DNA of 64,000 nucleotides, from assembly GCA_016647705.1 (NCBI GenBank), contig CM028333.1, positions 6,355,616 to 6,419,615 of the forward strand, read 5' to 3'. This document shows, one piece after another, positions 1 through 13,257 of the stretch. Both the position numbers and the translations under genes were made by a program. The stretch is from Eucommia ulmoides. Taxonomy: Eukaryota > Streptophyta > Magnoliopsida > Garryales > Eucommiaceae. Positions within the stretch are counted from its first letter, which is position 1. Each line of letters begins with the position of its first letter. Below the pieces are notes generated by a model. The model was not told the DNA's origin. It saw only the letters and a program-made list of their open reading frames with translations, and searched no databases.

Positions 1-730
1 GATGGTGTTTTCAATGATTTCATCCAGAAAAACGTCATTTGATGTATCAATGAGCGGCTAACTTCTTCCAACCGGGTTAGGATTGTGGTAAGGTATTTCG
101 AATTTATGTAATGTCGTGTTTTTAATTAAATTTCGAATTTGAGTAAATCATTGTATGATATGGATTATTGTTCTTCATGATTATTATGTGATTGAATTTA
201 TTCAAAAATATTCTTGTAGATATTTTAATTTTAGATTCGGTTATTTCTAAAAATATTAAATCTAGTACTTGTGGTCTAAATTTAATAATCCTACAATCGT
301 AATTTTAGGGATTGATTATTATATTGGATGGTTTATACCTAGATTTTAATTCACCGTAGATTAGTATAATGTACGAATTAAATATCGAAGATAAATCATG
401 CCGACAAAATAATCAATCCGATCTTTCTTAGTAGTTCCGACTTGTAATTAGGAACATTTGTTTGCTCAAATCTGAGATGAAGAGAAAATACAAATAAAAA
501 CATAAATTCTAAAATACATATCCATAATTCTTAACTCGGTTATGTATTTTGTTCATAAATTTAGTATTTACTTTTCTTGTATTAAAAAATTCAAAATCCG
601 TTTTCATTAAAAAAGAAAAATAATTAAAAATTAATAATTACAAGTTAATCCATGTGATTCGATACCCGTATTTAAGCACACTATACTATAATATTTTACA
701 CTTAAATAGGGTATTAAATTTGAGCGATCA
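1..730 (+). mobile_element. 3' part of a gypsy (Athila-like) LTR
   Basis: This stretch matches, with many small differences, the last ~700 bases of the two LTRs at 19120-20382 and 27901-29119, and ends with the same GAGCGATCA as the 5' LTR. It continues left of the window. After base 730 the sequence is neither a primer-binding site nor element interior, so this is the 3' LTR of an element lying to the left, or a solo LTR. Family assignment rests on the full copy at 19-29 kb. Confidence 0.8.
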
Positions 731-930
731 GGTATTTTGAAAAGTCCCAAAAAGGCCATGTGTAAGAGGGAGTTCGTGTCGAGTATAGGTGAACCCCAAG
801 AATAACACCTTAAAACTCACATGATTTGCACATGAGCCCAAACTCAATGCCAGGACACGAAGATTTTGCCCGGGATCGTAGAGTCGAAACTAAGGACCCC
901 ATATTCTTCTTGTCGTCGCTGCCATTTTAC

Positions 931-2346
931 GTCGCTACTTTCACCGCAAGTATACGGGTAAAGTTTTATAGAATAGTGAATGAATAGGGTTATCGTATCC
1001 ACAGAGATTGGATTAGATCGTTGCTAAATACCGCGATTGTCATAACCAAATTTTATCTAGACGATTGAATTTTGGGTTTTTGTTTTAAGAATATAAACTA
1101 AACTAATAACTAATTAAATTATAATACTAATGATGACGTTTATGTGAATAAATTATTTAGGGACTGACTTCATTCACTTAAATGTGTTCGTTTTAGTCTA
1201 GTTTACATTAACGATATTCAAATTATCAACAATCTAAGTATCGTAAACTCGCTCACTACTTGTCCCGAGTGTAAAATGAATGAATATGTGACTTCGTTTC
1301 AACACCGAAGTCTCCCTCAACATTTATACAACCCTTAGTCACACGAGTCTTGACCCAACCTCATGGATTGCACACTTTCTAATGCCCTCTCAGATCGTTA
1401 GATCGTCATGATGTGTTTAACCCTAATCCGAATCCGGGGTTACCTCACCCAAGTGTTAAACCCCATATTCTCAAAACCAACCCTATTACCATAACAAACA
1501 TATCAAGATTATAATAAAACGGTAAACACAATCGGACAAAAACGAACAACCGATAACGAAACACGGATTCAAACAAACAATATTTTCATTAACTAATCAA
1601 CCCCTAAATAACATAAGTTTAGCTATACAAGATCATTACCAAATATTCAAGATTTGAAGAGAAAAACAACATTATACAATATGCAAAGTTAAGAACAAAG
1701 AGAGAAATGAAGAAAGGAAAGCAAATCTTAATAGTGGGGTGTTCCACTTCTGCCGAAACCGCTCCGATCTTGTTTCTACTTCATCAAAATGTGTTCTCCT
1801 CTTTGGTCTTTGGTCAAGAAGCTCCAAAAATGTCCAAAATTATCTACCAAAACGTGTTGGGGATGATGGGATCAACTTAAAGGGTGCAAAATATCAAGAA
1901 AATATCCCAAAATATCTATTCTGTCGGTAGTCTGACCACCGCGGTAGTGGGACCACCGCTGCAGTGGTGGAAATGCAGAGAGTTAAGTAACTCTTTACTG
2001 TTTGACCGCCGTGGCGGTGGTGTCACCGCTGCGGCGGTGACACGCTTTGATATTTTGGTTGTAACTTTCTCGTCCAAATTTCAATTAAGGTGATTTAAAA
2101 ACCTGCAGAATGATAAGAAAAATATCTATAACTTCCATGTTTTGAGTTTTTCCAAAATCGAATGGCATCGTGTTCAAAATTTGCCTTGAAGTTACTAGAC
2201 CTGTATCACCTTTGCCTTTTTTCACCCATTTATTCAAAAATCTATAAAATAATACAAAAACACATTAAACTAACAAAAGTGCTTGAAAACACACAAATAT
2301 TTGAATTTAAAAGTACTTAATTTATTGGTAAATAAACCACTTATCA
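931..2346 (-). mobile_element. Second gypsy LTR family, reverse orientation
   Basis: Read on the minus strand it starts TGATAAGTGG at 2346 and ends near CCGTATACTTGCGG at about 945, a pattern typical of Athila/Tat-type LTRs (the plus strand shows the usual CGCAAGTATACGG and TCGTATCCACAG words). A poor match to a tRNA-Asp primer-binding site (TGGCAGCGACGAC, minus strand, about 911-923) follows, so this was a 5' LTR. Only about 200 bases of interior remain. The left border is uncertain. Two GC-rich near-palindromes lie inside at 1932-2042. Confidence 0.65.
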
Positions 2347-2347
2347 G

Positions 2348-3520
2348 CGACCTTCTTGAAGAAATTTACATGCGACTCTTCTTGGCTTAACTGCTCCTCA
2401 AAATAAAGTTTGTCGCTTCCATCGTATCCGACATGGTTTTAAATAAGCTCTGCGTGCTTGGTTTTTAAAATTTAGAACTATCATCCACCAGTTCAGGTTT
2501 ACATTTAACGCTCATGATTTTGCCTTGCTTATTCACCGAACTGACAACATCATTATCCTTTTTCTACTATATGTAGACAACATGATCATTACAGGAGATT
2601 ATTTACACGGAATCTCAAAACTCAAAATTTTTCTCAATAGTCAATTCGAGATGAAAGACCTTGACATGCTCACTTATTTTCTTCGTCTCAAAGTTTTAAC
2701 TAGTTCAGCTAGATACCTTCTCTCTCACGCCAAATATGCATATGGCCTTTTTTCCATGCAGGCATCAATGACTCCACCACTGTCAACACTCCACTTGAGC
2801 CGAAGATCAGACTTACTCCACCGGATGGATGTCCTCTCTCGGACGTCACTCTCTATCACCAACTAGTTGAAAATTTGGTATATCTCACAGGTATTAGTCC
2901 GAACATCGCTTATGTCGTCCATTAAGTCAATCAGTTTTTGTCTACTCCTTGAACTACTCATTACTCAGTTGTTCTTCACATTTTCAGTATATCAAGGGCA
3001 TCTTATTTCACGGACTTTATTTCTCCGCAGTTGGCCCCACCTTACATACTTATTCTGATGGCGACTAGGCTGGAGATCCCACCGACAAATGATCAACCAC
3101 TGATTACTATTTCTTATTAAGTAACTCTCTCATTTCCTAGCGCAATAAGAAACAAATCATGGTTGTCCGCTCCAACACTAAAGTTGAATACCACGCCATC
3201 CTAATTCAACACAAAAACTACTTTGTCTTCGTTGGCCCCTCGCTGATATAGGAGTCTCCCTTTCCACTGTCATTGTTCTATATTGTGACAATATGAGTGT
3301 TATTCAGATTACCCATAATGACATTGTTTATAAGCATACAAAACACATCGAGACTGCTTACTACGTCATCTGTCACCACATTCTCCAAAATATTTGTTCG
3401 CCTTCAATCTGTCAGTTCAACCGATCATACAACAAATATTTTTACAAAGACTGATCCACCCAAACACTTTCAAACTCTAGTTTTCAAACTCAAGTTCACG
3501 TCTTATTTACCATTTTAACT
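2348..3520 (+). pseudogene. Ty1/copia pol remnant (reverse transcriptase and RNase H part)
   Basis: Translation across frames gives the end of a copia polyprotein: a reverse transcriptase piece with YVDNMIITGD (the catalytic YVDD has become YVDN), the QLVENLVYLTGISPNIAYVV block shortly after, then decayed RNase H and the closing DIFTK-like TNIFTKTDPP box near 3440. Several frameshifts and stops make it dead. Its left edge abuts the reversed gypsy LTR at 2346, so an LTR insertion or rearrangement removed the rest of pol. The bases after 3520 (GACGGGAGATATAT) look like a decayed polypurine tract and LTR start. Confidence 0.85.
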
Positions 3521-4914
3521 TTGACGGGAGATATATATATATATATAGACCTTGGCCCATGTGTTAAACTCTAGTCTCACTAAGAAAACTAAACCTTAAC
3601 TCTATTAAAATTATCTTAATCACCTCTTATATATAAACTCATAATATATCTCCGAAAATGTAGTTTTTTTTTATATATATTAATACAATATTTTGTTTCC
3701 AATTATTCTAACATGTATCCACTTAGGCCGAGATTTTTACATGTGTTGAAGTAAGTAATAAACCTCAATTGTTCATGTGAGTAATAAACCTCCATCATGT
3801 TGGAAATGGAAAGTAAAGGCGGCCATGAATATTCAACGGGTCTAAGCATTGAGGCTACCCAATCAAACGATCAACTAGGCAACTCCTTGACATGGTAAGC
3901 TGGCTACTCCCAAGTGGTTTATTTATTGCTTGCGATGAGTCATAGCTTCAAAAGGTAAAATCGTTCAATTTGTCAAACGCTGAATTTTCAAGGCTTTTCT
4001 TTTTTGGGGTGGATTGAGTTGCAAATAATAACAGACCAAATCCTAGAGACTTGTCCCAAAAATAGGTCAGAAGAAGAGTATACGCGTATGAGTCATGGCA
4101 ATGACGACGGTCGTTTCTGTTCCATCTACGACTCAATAATTGCGCCTTAAGAAATCAAAAAGGGTACGGATTAAATTCTGACAAATCAAGAACTTAGAGA
4201 AAATAACTTTTTATCATTTAATCTTCCGTAAAAAAGATAAATTAGTAAAAAAAATATAAAAAATGTATTATTACATAAACCTTTTTAAAATTACTATTTA
4301 CACCCCAGTTTTCATAAATGTAGATTTGTGAACGGTGGACAACATTACCCTTTTTTTTTTTTTTTTTTTCTATTCTTGTGGGTCCTTGACCCATCAAATT
4401 TGAAAATACATACTAATAAAAATTAATTTTGCGAACGTTCATAATTAATTAAATTCATAAAAATTATACAATTTTAATCTGCATTTTATCATCTTAATTT
4501 TGATATCCACGTTGATTATTTTTTAATTAAAAAAAAAAGAATGTTCACTGAATCAATTATCTCTAACTATGACTTATTTCAGTGAACAAAATTCACTAAA
4601 TTAATCCACCAACTCAACAAAATATTATTTACTTAATGAAGGTTCACTTAAACTTTTTATTAGCAAATATTCGTTTGTTTAGAAAGTATCAATTATAGTT
4701 TTGAATTTCACAAAAAAAATTCGACCATTTGTAACCATTTTTAGTAAATGTTTATTTTTATTTTTATTTTCACTAAAAAAACAATCAATGTAATATAAAT
4801 ATCAAAATGAAGAACATGAAATGTAGATTATAATATTATAGTTCTCACGTGGACAAAATGATTTTTCCTGTTGGTGTTTATTTTTTGTAGAATGTTATTG
4901 GGTGAATGTGATAA
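3521..4914. other. AT-rich intergenic DNA, no gene seen
   Basis: No convincing coding frame, RNA gene or structured repeat is visible. It includes a T run at 4351-4369 and many short A/T runs. The first part may be decayed LTR of the copia remnant to the left. Confidence 0.5.
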
Positions 4915-6745
4915 AAAAAATTATCTCAATCACAGTCGTCACTTGAAATGATTCACTAAGAGTCGTTCCCTCTGCATGAATACTATGGAGTAGGACTTGG
5001 AGCTCTTCAGTCTAACTGACGATTGTTCTTGAGTCCATCATTTTGTAGTCTAGAAATCTTCAGTCTTGTACTTTTTCTTTTCCAGGGACTACCACAGTTC
5101 GTTAGCCATCGTGAATGATTAATACACATTGTAGAGTATTAGTCAGTCCATTCAAAATGTAATTCTTGCACAGAAAATCAGAGTGTTTCCATACATCCAC
5201 AACAACTACAGTTTATGTGTCAAATTGTTCGATTATGGTAGGAGAATTCTCGTGGAAGAACCTCGCCAACTTCAATGTTTTTAGATAAAACAACATCTTC
5301 TGTTAACATCTCTTAAAGAAACTTCCGTTAAACTTCTCTGGTTTCTCTAAATGTGGGATAGGCATAGAATGCAACAGGTGCAGTCACAACTGGTGGTGTG
5401 ACGCTTTGATTTATAGTGTAATGGTCTGGTTTCTCAGGACCGCTACTCGATTTCTTCCCAAGGAGAATTAATACTAAAACCGAACGACCAATATCTATTT
5501 AATAAAAATCCGAGAAATCTTTCAAAAAAAAATAATAATTAATATTTTTGCACTACAAAATTTAATTCCAAAGCTTGAATTCTCAAATGCTACCTAAAGT
5601 AACCTCCAACTTTGAATGCCATGGCTACTGTCTTTAACAAATGTTACGCCATTGGAATTATGGGAACCAAAACTATGGTTCCACCTTTTTTATTCTGTTT
5701 CGTATTTTTTTTTTCGAAATTGAAAACAAGATTCTCAAGGGAAATGCTTCCAAATTTTTGTTTTATAAAAATCTGAGAAATATTACAAAATACGACGGTG
5801 ATAATTATAATTATCGAATTTGCGAGTCGATTTTATAATAGTAAATAATAAGTACAATTATTACAAATTAAATGTAAATTCAAATCAAATTTATGGCGCC
5901 GTACCATTTTAATTTGCTCTGCAATCAAGATTGTGGGGTTGTGAACTAACGCTCAGTAGAATTTTAATCTCTCTAATATATGCATTTAATTAATACAACA
6001 GATAAACACATAAACGTGTATCGCATATAATTTTCGTATAATAATCCTAAATATATTAGAAAAATTAATAGTTAAAAATTAACGAAAACTTCCACATGAA
6101 TCACATACTCAAGAGAGAGATTAAATACAAATATTAAAAGAGTTAAAAATTCTACCTGAAATCCGAAACCGCCGAAACCGAGATTCGAAGTGAAACGTTC
6201 GAAATATATTATACCTCATATATGCTTAATATTATATATATATAAAGAAAAAAGAAAAGAAAAAAAAGATCAATTAGTGAGGTATAATATACATATAAAC
6301 GTGAGGTATAATGTATATATATATAATACGCGTCACACGCCTATATACATCCATATAACCCTCACTATGCTTTTGACAACACATTTCACCGTTTTTTTCT
6401 TTTTTTCTTTTTTTTTTTTTTTTTTTTTTTTTTTCTTTTACCCTTAGTTTTCATGGCCACAATCGGTTGCTCATTTAATAAGATTTTAAAAATTACATTT
6501 AGCACCTCATAATTATAAAATAATTCATATTAAACCCAATAATTATACTTATTTCCCTAAAAATTATCAAATATCTATTTATAGCATAAATTTATAGAAT
6601 AATCTAAAAAAATATTAAACTTATATAAAATAATATTTTAAAAATATAAATTTTTAGGGTATTACATATAGTCTCAGCAGTAATAGCAACATCATTAAAG
6701 GAAAACATTTTTTTTTAATGAAAGAAAACCATTAAAATATAAGAA
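4915..6745 (-). pseudogene. Copia gag remnant split by a solo LTR
   Basis: On the minus strand, 6745-6672 followed by 5411-4915 translates, with stops and frameshifts, into a copia gag (UBN2-type) protein. Recognisable blocks are EKPEKFNGSFFKRC, QKMLFYLKTLKLARF, DFLCKNYILNGL, RFLDYKMMDS and ELQVLLHSIHAEG. The coding piece is interrupted by the solo LTR at 5417-6666 with its TATAG duplication, so the gag copy was there first. No pol follows to the left. The gag family is known from active copia elements; this copy is clearly dead. Confidence 0.75.
5417..6666 (+). mobile_element. Solo LTR (TGTAATG...TTACA) with 5-bp target duplication
   Basis: Starts TGTAATGGTCTGG and ends GGGTATTACA. TATAG stands directly before (5412-5416) and after (6667-6671), a perfect 5-bp target-site duplication. 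The same family occurs at 24621-25945, where it also has a perfect duplication. No second LTR or interior is attached, so it is a solo LTR left by recombination between the two ends of an element. It contains a T run near 6408-6434. Confidence 0.88.
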
Positions 6746-8080
6746 TTCTATAAGTTGAATATTTTTTTTAACAAAAACCAAAATTGTATGTGTATATGAA
6801 ATCTCCTTTAAGATTGTTAGAAAAGTGGTTCAAAAATTAATTGAATAATTATATAATTGATTATTTAATTAATTATGGAGAAAAATATTGAGAAATAAAA
6901 ATGAAACAGATCGAAATCATTTATCATAAAAACATTCTAGATTAATATAATGCAACATAAAATGATAGAATTGAATTTTGTATTACAATGTATTGATAAA
7001 ATACTGAATGTGGAATAAGAATAAAACACTTCATGTATTGTAGAACCGAAACAAAAATAAAATACTAGAAAAAAAATAGATTGAGGTAATCGTTTGACAA
7101 TTTTTACTTAAAGAAAACTTTGCCCCTGCTATGGTGCTTACAATATGAATGAACATATGTCTCTCAGTATATAACGATCAACAGCTTCTAGCACCAGCAC
7201 TGGAAACCAAAAGTTAAACGAACAAAAAAGTGTTGAACTCTCTCAAGGTAATGAGTTCTCTCAAAAACTCTAATGAAAAAACTGAATGTAAGCTAAGATT
7301 GGATTTTATATGCTGAGGAATACTTGTCTTTTTATAAGGAGCAGAATCAGTAACATAAAATAATAAAGAGACTAACTATGTAACTCCTACTGGTTATACA
7401 CTTGAACAAACCTCCAGATTTATAACTCTTTGCAGTTACGAATCTATACAATTTGGCTCCATTTGGGATGAATCTAATTTTCAAATTTAGTTTAAAATGA
7501 TACAAAGGCCACAAGGCTTGGCCTAGGACTAGGACCTAGACCAGGGCCTGGACCCATCCCAGCCTGGCTGAGCGAGTGAGCCATCGATCGATCAACGGCG
7601 ATGTGCACACACATGTGGTTTTATTTATGTTATAATTTTTAATCTACTTTTTGTTCATATCAGTTCAACTCCCTAGGGATCTTACCTTCAAAAAGTAACC
7701 CGAGTATTAATAAATGACTCTTCATATTCTTCAGTTGCCAATGTGGGATAACACACGTGACAATCAATTAATAACTTTAAATGAGTACTTTAAGAAATAA
7801 TTTTAATTCACCTCTAAACAATTTTTTTTCATAAATAAATAAATCATATTTATTTCTTCATCAAGGAGAATACATTAGTATATTCATATGTCTCAATTTA
7901 AGATTGGGTCCATAAATAATTGGGTCATAAAATATCCAAAAATCATTTTTATACAACACAAGTTAAAATATTTCGTGAATGGACAAATAGTTTGTCTAAA
8001 AACTACAAATGGATGTCTTTGTAAAATTTAAATTACATGTGTCTTACCACACACTTCATCGACAATGATTGAAAATTACA

Positions 8081-8127
<47 letters not shown>

Positions 8128-8440
8128 ATTTTTGTTTAGTTTCAAAACATACAGACGAAACTCTTGGTAAGGCAATTGAAATTTGATTGATTGAGTGGAG
8201 AATTGATAAGTTTCTTACACTAAGGGTTGATAATGAAAGTTCTAACAATTGCATAGTTAATTTCTTGAAGAGAAAGACTAAAAATAGGAAGAGAATTATT
8301 TGGAACATGAGTATCTGCATATGAGAGATATTGTGCACACATTCTAAATCTTATTTTTTGTGAGGTTTGAAAGAAATATATGAATCCATCCTTAAAATAA
8401 AATAATGCACTGAAGTGTGGGAGGTCATCCCCCATCTAGG
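6746..8440. other. Intergenic DNA, no gene seen; long A run
   Basis: No supported gene. A 41-base A run lies at 8082-8122. The open frames here are short and of low complexity. Confidence 0.5.
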
Positions 8441-8449
8441 ATGGCAATT

Positions 8450-8892
8450 TTCAAGAAGTGTGCCAAAAAAAAGGGCATCAACTCTAAGAGTCAAGTTTGT
8501 CTTGATATTCCAACTAGAAGGAATTCACTTATTTTATGTTGGAGAGGGCAATTAAATTTCAAAAATATTTTGATCGATTGGAGGAGGATGATCCACATTT
8601 TGATATTGTCTATAGAGTTAAAGATGGTGATGAAGAAGAGGACGTACGTAAAGAGAATGTGAGGAAAAAAAGGCTAGAAGGGTTTTGGGTCCAGTGAATA
8701 GCGGTGATTGTGATAAAGCTAAGTTATTTGTGAGATCTCTTAAATTATTTTACAATGAAACTTTATGATTTTTTGGTTCATTAATTATCACGTCTAGTGA
8801 TGTCTTCGAAAAGCAATAAGTAGGTTAGCAACAAATTTCGATATATTTTTACAGTTGATAGCAAGTGGAATGAAGGAAAAAAATGGAAGAAT

Positions 8893-8969
<77 letters not shown>

Positions 8970-9560
8970 CTTGTAGAGGTTGTCTTGATCCCTAATATAA
9001 ATGAAAGTATGTTGACTGGTGTTTTGGACACTGTTATGATTGCTTGAGCTTATTACTAAATTGAAAGGATGTTTGAATCAATTATATGATTGGCATTTTG
9101 AAAAGGGAATACCAAATGTGAGTGAATATCGAGATTCGAGTGAACCCTTGAATTTGAATAATTTGGATGTGGAAGAGGAGGATGCGCATAAATTCTTCTA
9201 AGCTCAACTTCAAAAGCACATAAATAAATAAGATAATATGAGTAACAAATCGGAGATGAATGATTTTTTTCTGATTCTTGCGAAAATGAATGTGATAATT
9301 TTGATATATTGTGGTGGTGGAAGATAAACTCGGCAAATTATCCTATTCTCTCCCAAGTTGTGAGGGATGTATTTGTCATTCTAGTATCTATCGTTCCTTT
9401 AGAATCTACTTTTAGCACCGATAGACGCGTTCTTGATCCATTTCACAGCTCATCGTCGATAATGATGCTGAAAGTCTTAGTTTGCTCTCCAAATTGATTG
9501 CAGTCGTCAACTCAAATCAATTTTCAAATGCAATGGAAGAAGTTGAGTAACTTGAACCTA
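8450..9560 (+). pseudogene. hAT-type transposase remnant
   Basis: Two blocks are readable across shifted frames. Around 8500-8690 a block resembles the LDIPTRWNS region followed by an acidic LEEDDPHFDIVYR stretch of plant Ac/Tag-type transposases. Around 9300-9500 is the C-terminal hAT dimerisation region, with FDILWWWKINSANYPILSQV and then STDRRVLDPF. Between them sit a poly-A run and an (AT)n array (8895-8964). Frameshifts and stops show it is inactive. No terminal inverted repeats were located. Confidence 0.8.
8895..8964. repeat. Poly-A followed by (AT)n microsatellite
   Basis: About 29 A residues run straight into about 20 AT units, inside the decayed hAT gene. Confidence 0.95.
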
Positions 9561-10890
9561 TTGAGGAAGATATTAAAAAATAAAAAATAAAAAATCAGTG
9601 ATTAACGGAATCTTGTTATTATAGGTAGAAATATAGACGTTCAGGACTAACAGGTCAACTGACCAGGAAACCGGTTAACCAATGTGTTCTGTTTTCAGCT
9701 TTAACCATAACATTTTTCAAAGATCTTCCACCCATTTTTAAAGTTTTGAATGTTGAAATATTATATTTCAATGAGTTTTGATTGGTTTTCAAAGATATGT
9801 CATATATTTTTAAGATCTTATTATTTAGTCCATGTATTTCTTGATTTTGTTATTTATACCTAGTAAACTTCTTTCATATATATCTTGAAAATAATTTATA
9901 GGCTACGTTTGAAATCCCTTTATATAGAACTACATTTTTAACTTTTAAAATATCAAGAATTCAAAAAAGATTTCGTATTTTTAAAAATAGAGTTCATTTT
10001 TCTAAAATATATTTTTGAGAGAAAAAGTATTGAGAGATTCTTGATCGCAAAAAAAGGTTTTCCGTGCAAAGATCAGTTTTGATTCCACATTGTTGTTATT
10101 TTCATCTTTCCCGAGGAAATCTCGGTAAGACCGTTCTTATTATACGTAGTTACTCAAAATTATTGTGCTTCAAGTGATTCATATATATCAAAATATTTGA
10201 ACTTTTCATATATGTGATACAAAAATCATTTTTGTTGTTGAATTTCAATCCCGTAAAAACAATTTTCCTAAAAATCTGGTTGAAAAAGTATTTATGCTTA
10301 ATTTGCTAAAATACAGGTTTAGTTTCTCATACATATCTATGAGTAGTATTCAGGTCATATTATTTTAAATTGAGGTGATAGGAGCTCCTATGAAAAGAAA
10401 CATTATTTTTTTGTATTTTGGTGAGTTGTAATAAGACCTAAACGTAGTTGGTCCAAGTGAGAGTATTTGATTGGGGCATAAAGGGACCTTACGTTATCAG
10501 GGATAAAGGTTTAATTCTGACCCTAGGAAAAGAATTACTATAAAGGTTAATCATGTACTTGGAAAAATGATAGTTGTAAGGGCTTGATTCCTACATCAGA
10601 AAGGGATCAAAATTGGATAGTAGATTTTGAATTCTTTGCAGGAGCTCAAGGGAGTGGATGTAGCCAAAAGTAATTTGTCGAACCACTATAAATCTACATG
10701 TCAATTTCTCCATCTTTTATTTGATTGGTCGTGCAGCTAATAATTCACGTTTTCACTTAATAACAAGATAATAACCAGTTATGGAAATCAAAGTTATTTG
10801 TTAAAATTTTTAAACTATCCAATTATAAGAGAGAGAGAGAAAGAGAATCTTTTGGTCAGATCCAATCTCATATCGTCGGATTTGTTTGAC
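9561..10890. other. Intergenic DNA, no gene seen
   Basis: No coding frame, RNA gene or clear terminal repeat is supported here. Confidence 0.4.
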
Positions 10891-10895
10891 ACGAG

Positions 10896-11033
10896 TCATG
10901 TAACATCAACGCCACTTCCGCCGGAGACATCCTCCGCTTGAATCGTGTTTTGGTATTCCTCTGATTGACGGAAAATTGTCGGATCAAGATATAAGATAGT
11001 CCAAGGCCACACTCTCCAAGCTTCTTGTGGTAA
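10896..11033 (-). CDS. Possible terminal exon or gene fragment, unrecognised
   Basis: On the minus strand a pyrimidine-rich stretch ending AAATCAG precedes an open frame of 45 codons, starting LPQEAWRVWPWTILYLDP and ending GGSGVDVT before a TGA. The composition (Trp-rich, ordinary codon use, a plausible acceptor) is more gene-like than its surroundings. I do not recognise the family and see no upstream exon, so it could be a relic exon or chance. Confidence 0.2.
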   Translation of the reverse strand, partial: LPQEAWRVWPWTILYLDPTIFRQSEEYQNTIQAEDVSGGSGVDVT

Positions 11034-11489
11034 CTGATTTAGAGAGAGAAAAGGGAGAGAGAAAATAAAGAGAGAGATGCTCACATTTTACATTTATGGT
11101 TTGGTATTTATGTTCTATATCAATGGTTAATTGATTTTTTTTTCTTTTTTTTAATGATAATGTTGAAATTTCAATCATAGTTTATGGGCTTTCCTTAAAT
11201 TTTTATTTATGAATAGCGTTTTGTAAAAAAACAATAGACTTATAATCAGTTATAATTTTATTTTATTTTTTAAATTCAAACTACCTCCAAAATTTTTCTC
11301 AAAAAAATTAAAGTGATTATGCGTTCAAATTAAATCTATGAAGAAAATATCGCAACAAATGTAGCTTAATAATTATTTAGTTTATCTGCTTTGTTAAATG
11401 TCTAGAGTTTAATCTCATACCCAATATATGTATCTTAAAAAAAAATCCACGAGTGAAATAAATAAAATTTTGATCCAACTGTAAGCATA

Positions 11490-11725
11490 AAAGTGTCAAA
11501 AAAAACCTCTGATGTAAATCATTCATTTTGGATTTTTAGAAAAAAATAATATAATATTGACAAAAGTAGATGAAAAATGAAGCATAGGCCACGCCTCAAG
11601 CTCCCAATTGGAAATCTCTAGTTGCCCACTCTCTTATTAATTTTCACAAACGGCATTGATAGTAACAATTTTTCATTTTTTGTCGAAATAAAATCTAAAA
11701 ACATCAAATAATTGTAGTATAGATT
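11490..11725 (+). repeat. Direct repeat, copy 1 (upstream of GT17 gene)
   Basis: This ~235-base block, from about AAGTGTCAAAAAA to CATCAAATAATTGTA, is repeated with moderate divergence at 13258-13502. Shared words include GATGTAAATCA, GAAGCATA.GCCACGCCTCA and GTAACAATTTTTCATTTTT. The copies are about 1.77 kb apart. Confidence 0.85.
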
Positions 11726-13257
11726 GGCTCAGAGATAGCCAATAGACCCCACAAAACAGTCATTTAAAATTGGAAATTGTTGATGAACTGTTCAGGTTTT
11801 TGACGCATGCTGTGAAAAATGGAAAGAAGTTGGTATATCTGAGCTTGAGAAGATCCCAAATTTCTTTAGTTGTCTTGAGTCTACCAAATTTGATTTTGAT
11901 AGATGGGATGATAGTGAAACAGAATAATGTGAGAATCTTATGATTTTTGCTATCTTATTTTTCTAGACGTTCAACAAAATTTTCAGCATATTAGTCGTCT
12001 TTCTTCTTGAGCTCAATACTGTCTCCTATGACGAGATGCCACAGTTTCCAACCATTTAGGAAGATAGACATCTATTGTCCACAATACATAATTTGATTAA
12101 TCCAGAATATTGGAGATTACATGTGATGAGCCTAAGTCTGAGTTTGCAACCACGTAGGAAGATAGACATCTTTTGAGCCCACAATACATAATTTGATTAA
12201 TCCAGAACAATGGAGATTACCCGTGATGAGTCTGAGCTTGTCATAGGTGCAAAAAAAAGGGTGAACCAATGTAAAAAATACATGAATATAAAAGGAAGTA
12301 TATTCTGTGAGTTTCAAATTACAAAACGGAGGTTGAAAACAGAATCAGAACGTGCGAAATCCCTAGGAACTGGTCCAACACTGCGGAAAACTAGTCTAAA
12401 AATGCTTGAACCGTTCAATAGAAGTTTACCTTAATGAACCGATAAAGTAACAAGAATCAACGAGGTGGCAAAGTAAACGCTGAAATGGTATTGAGTTGAA
12501 GATCATGTGGCACTATCATGGCATTAAACTGTCATGATTTGGCAACGGCATGGTAGTGGCGTGGCGGCGACATGGTAGTGACGTGGCAGGAAGACCCAAG
12601 ATAGCGCGTTGATCTGAGCAACAACTAGTTCTGGGCTTGTGAGGGCATGTGAATTCTTGGAATAGGTTGTTGTTGGTTGCGTTGAAATCGTCTCGTCAAG
12701 ACGGTTCTGATGGTGTGATCGTTGATGAGTTTTGAGCATCAATTGTTGCGGTAGAGCCCAAAATTCAAGACAACGATGTTAAATAGTACTGCTAGCTTTT
12801 GGAGGAGCGTGAAAGCGCATGAAAAGCTCTGGTGGCGGTTGTTTTGATGTCATTGTGCCTGTCTCTTTTAAATGAAGGTAATAATGTAATGAGAGTTAAT
12901 ATTGGAGCAATCGTGAAATCTGTAACAGTCAATAGATATCACGGAAAAAACAATGCGGCGAAAGGCTTGTTAAGACTAGGGTCTCAAAAAATTTATTAGA
13001 AATATGGTCAGGAAGAATTGGTTCTGATACAACGTTAGAATAATTGAGAGACAAGATGTTATGAGAATATAGAACGATATATTGATGTTTAGGAAAAATA
13101 TAACGGCAGAGATTTACAATGGCAATATATATAAGAGATTAAAAAAAAATTAAATTAAAGTTTTAATCTAATGGATAAAGTTTATATACATATATTAAAG
13201 ACAATTTTATCTATCAAAAAAAAAAAAATCTACTAGGAAAAGAAATTATAAGGATAT
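11726..13257. other. DNA between the two direct repeats; no gene seen
   Basis: No host gene is supported. It contains a two-copy ~99-base tandem repeat (12059-12240). At 13022-13033 there is a degenerate reversed tRNA-Met primer-binding site (GTTCTGATACAA) followed by ACGTTAGAATAATTG, which looks like the edge of a reversed copia or TRIM LTR. Part of the block may therefore be an LTR element inserted between duplicated flanks. Confidence 0.45.
12059..12240 (+). repeat. Two-copy tandem repeat, period about 99
   Basis: GGAAGATAGACATCT begins both copies (12059 and 12158). Each continues through CACAATACATAATTTGATTA and GGAGATTAC to TGATGAG.CT.AG. The copies differ at several positions. Confidence 0.85.

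Noticed and set aside
8033..8338. 101-codon frame with a Phe run
   Set aside because: Made by the 41-base A run; no other support.
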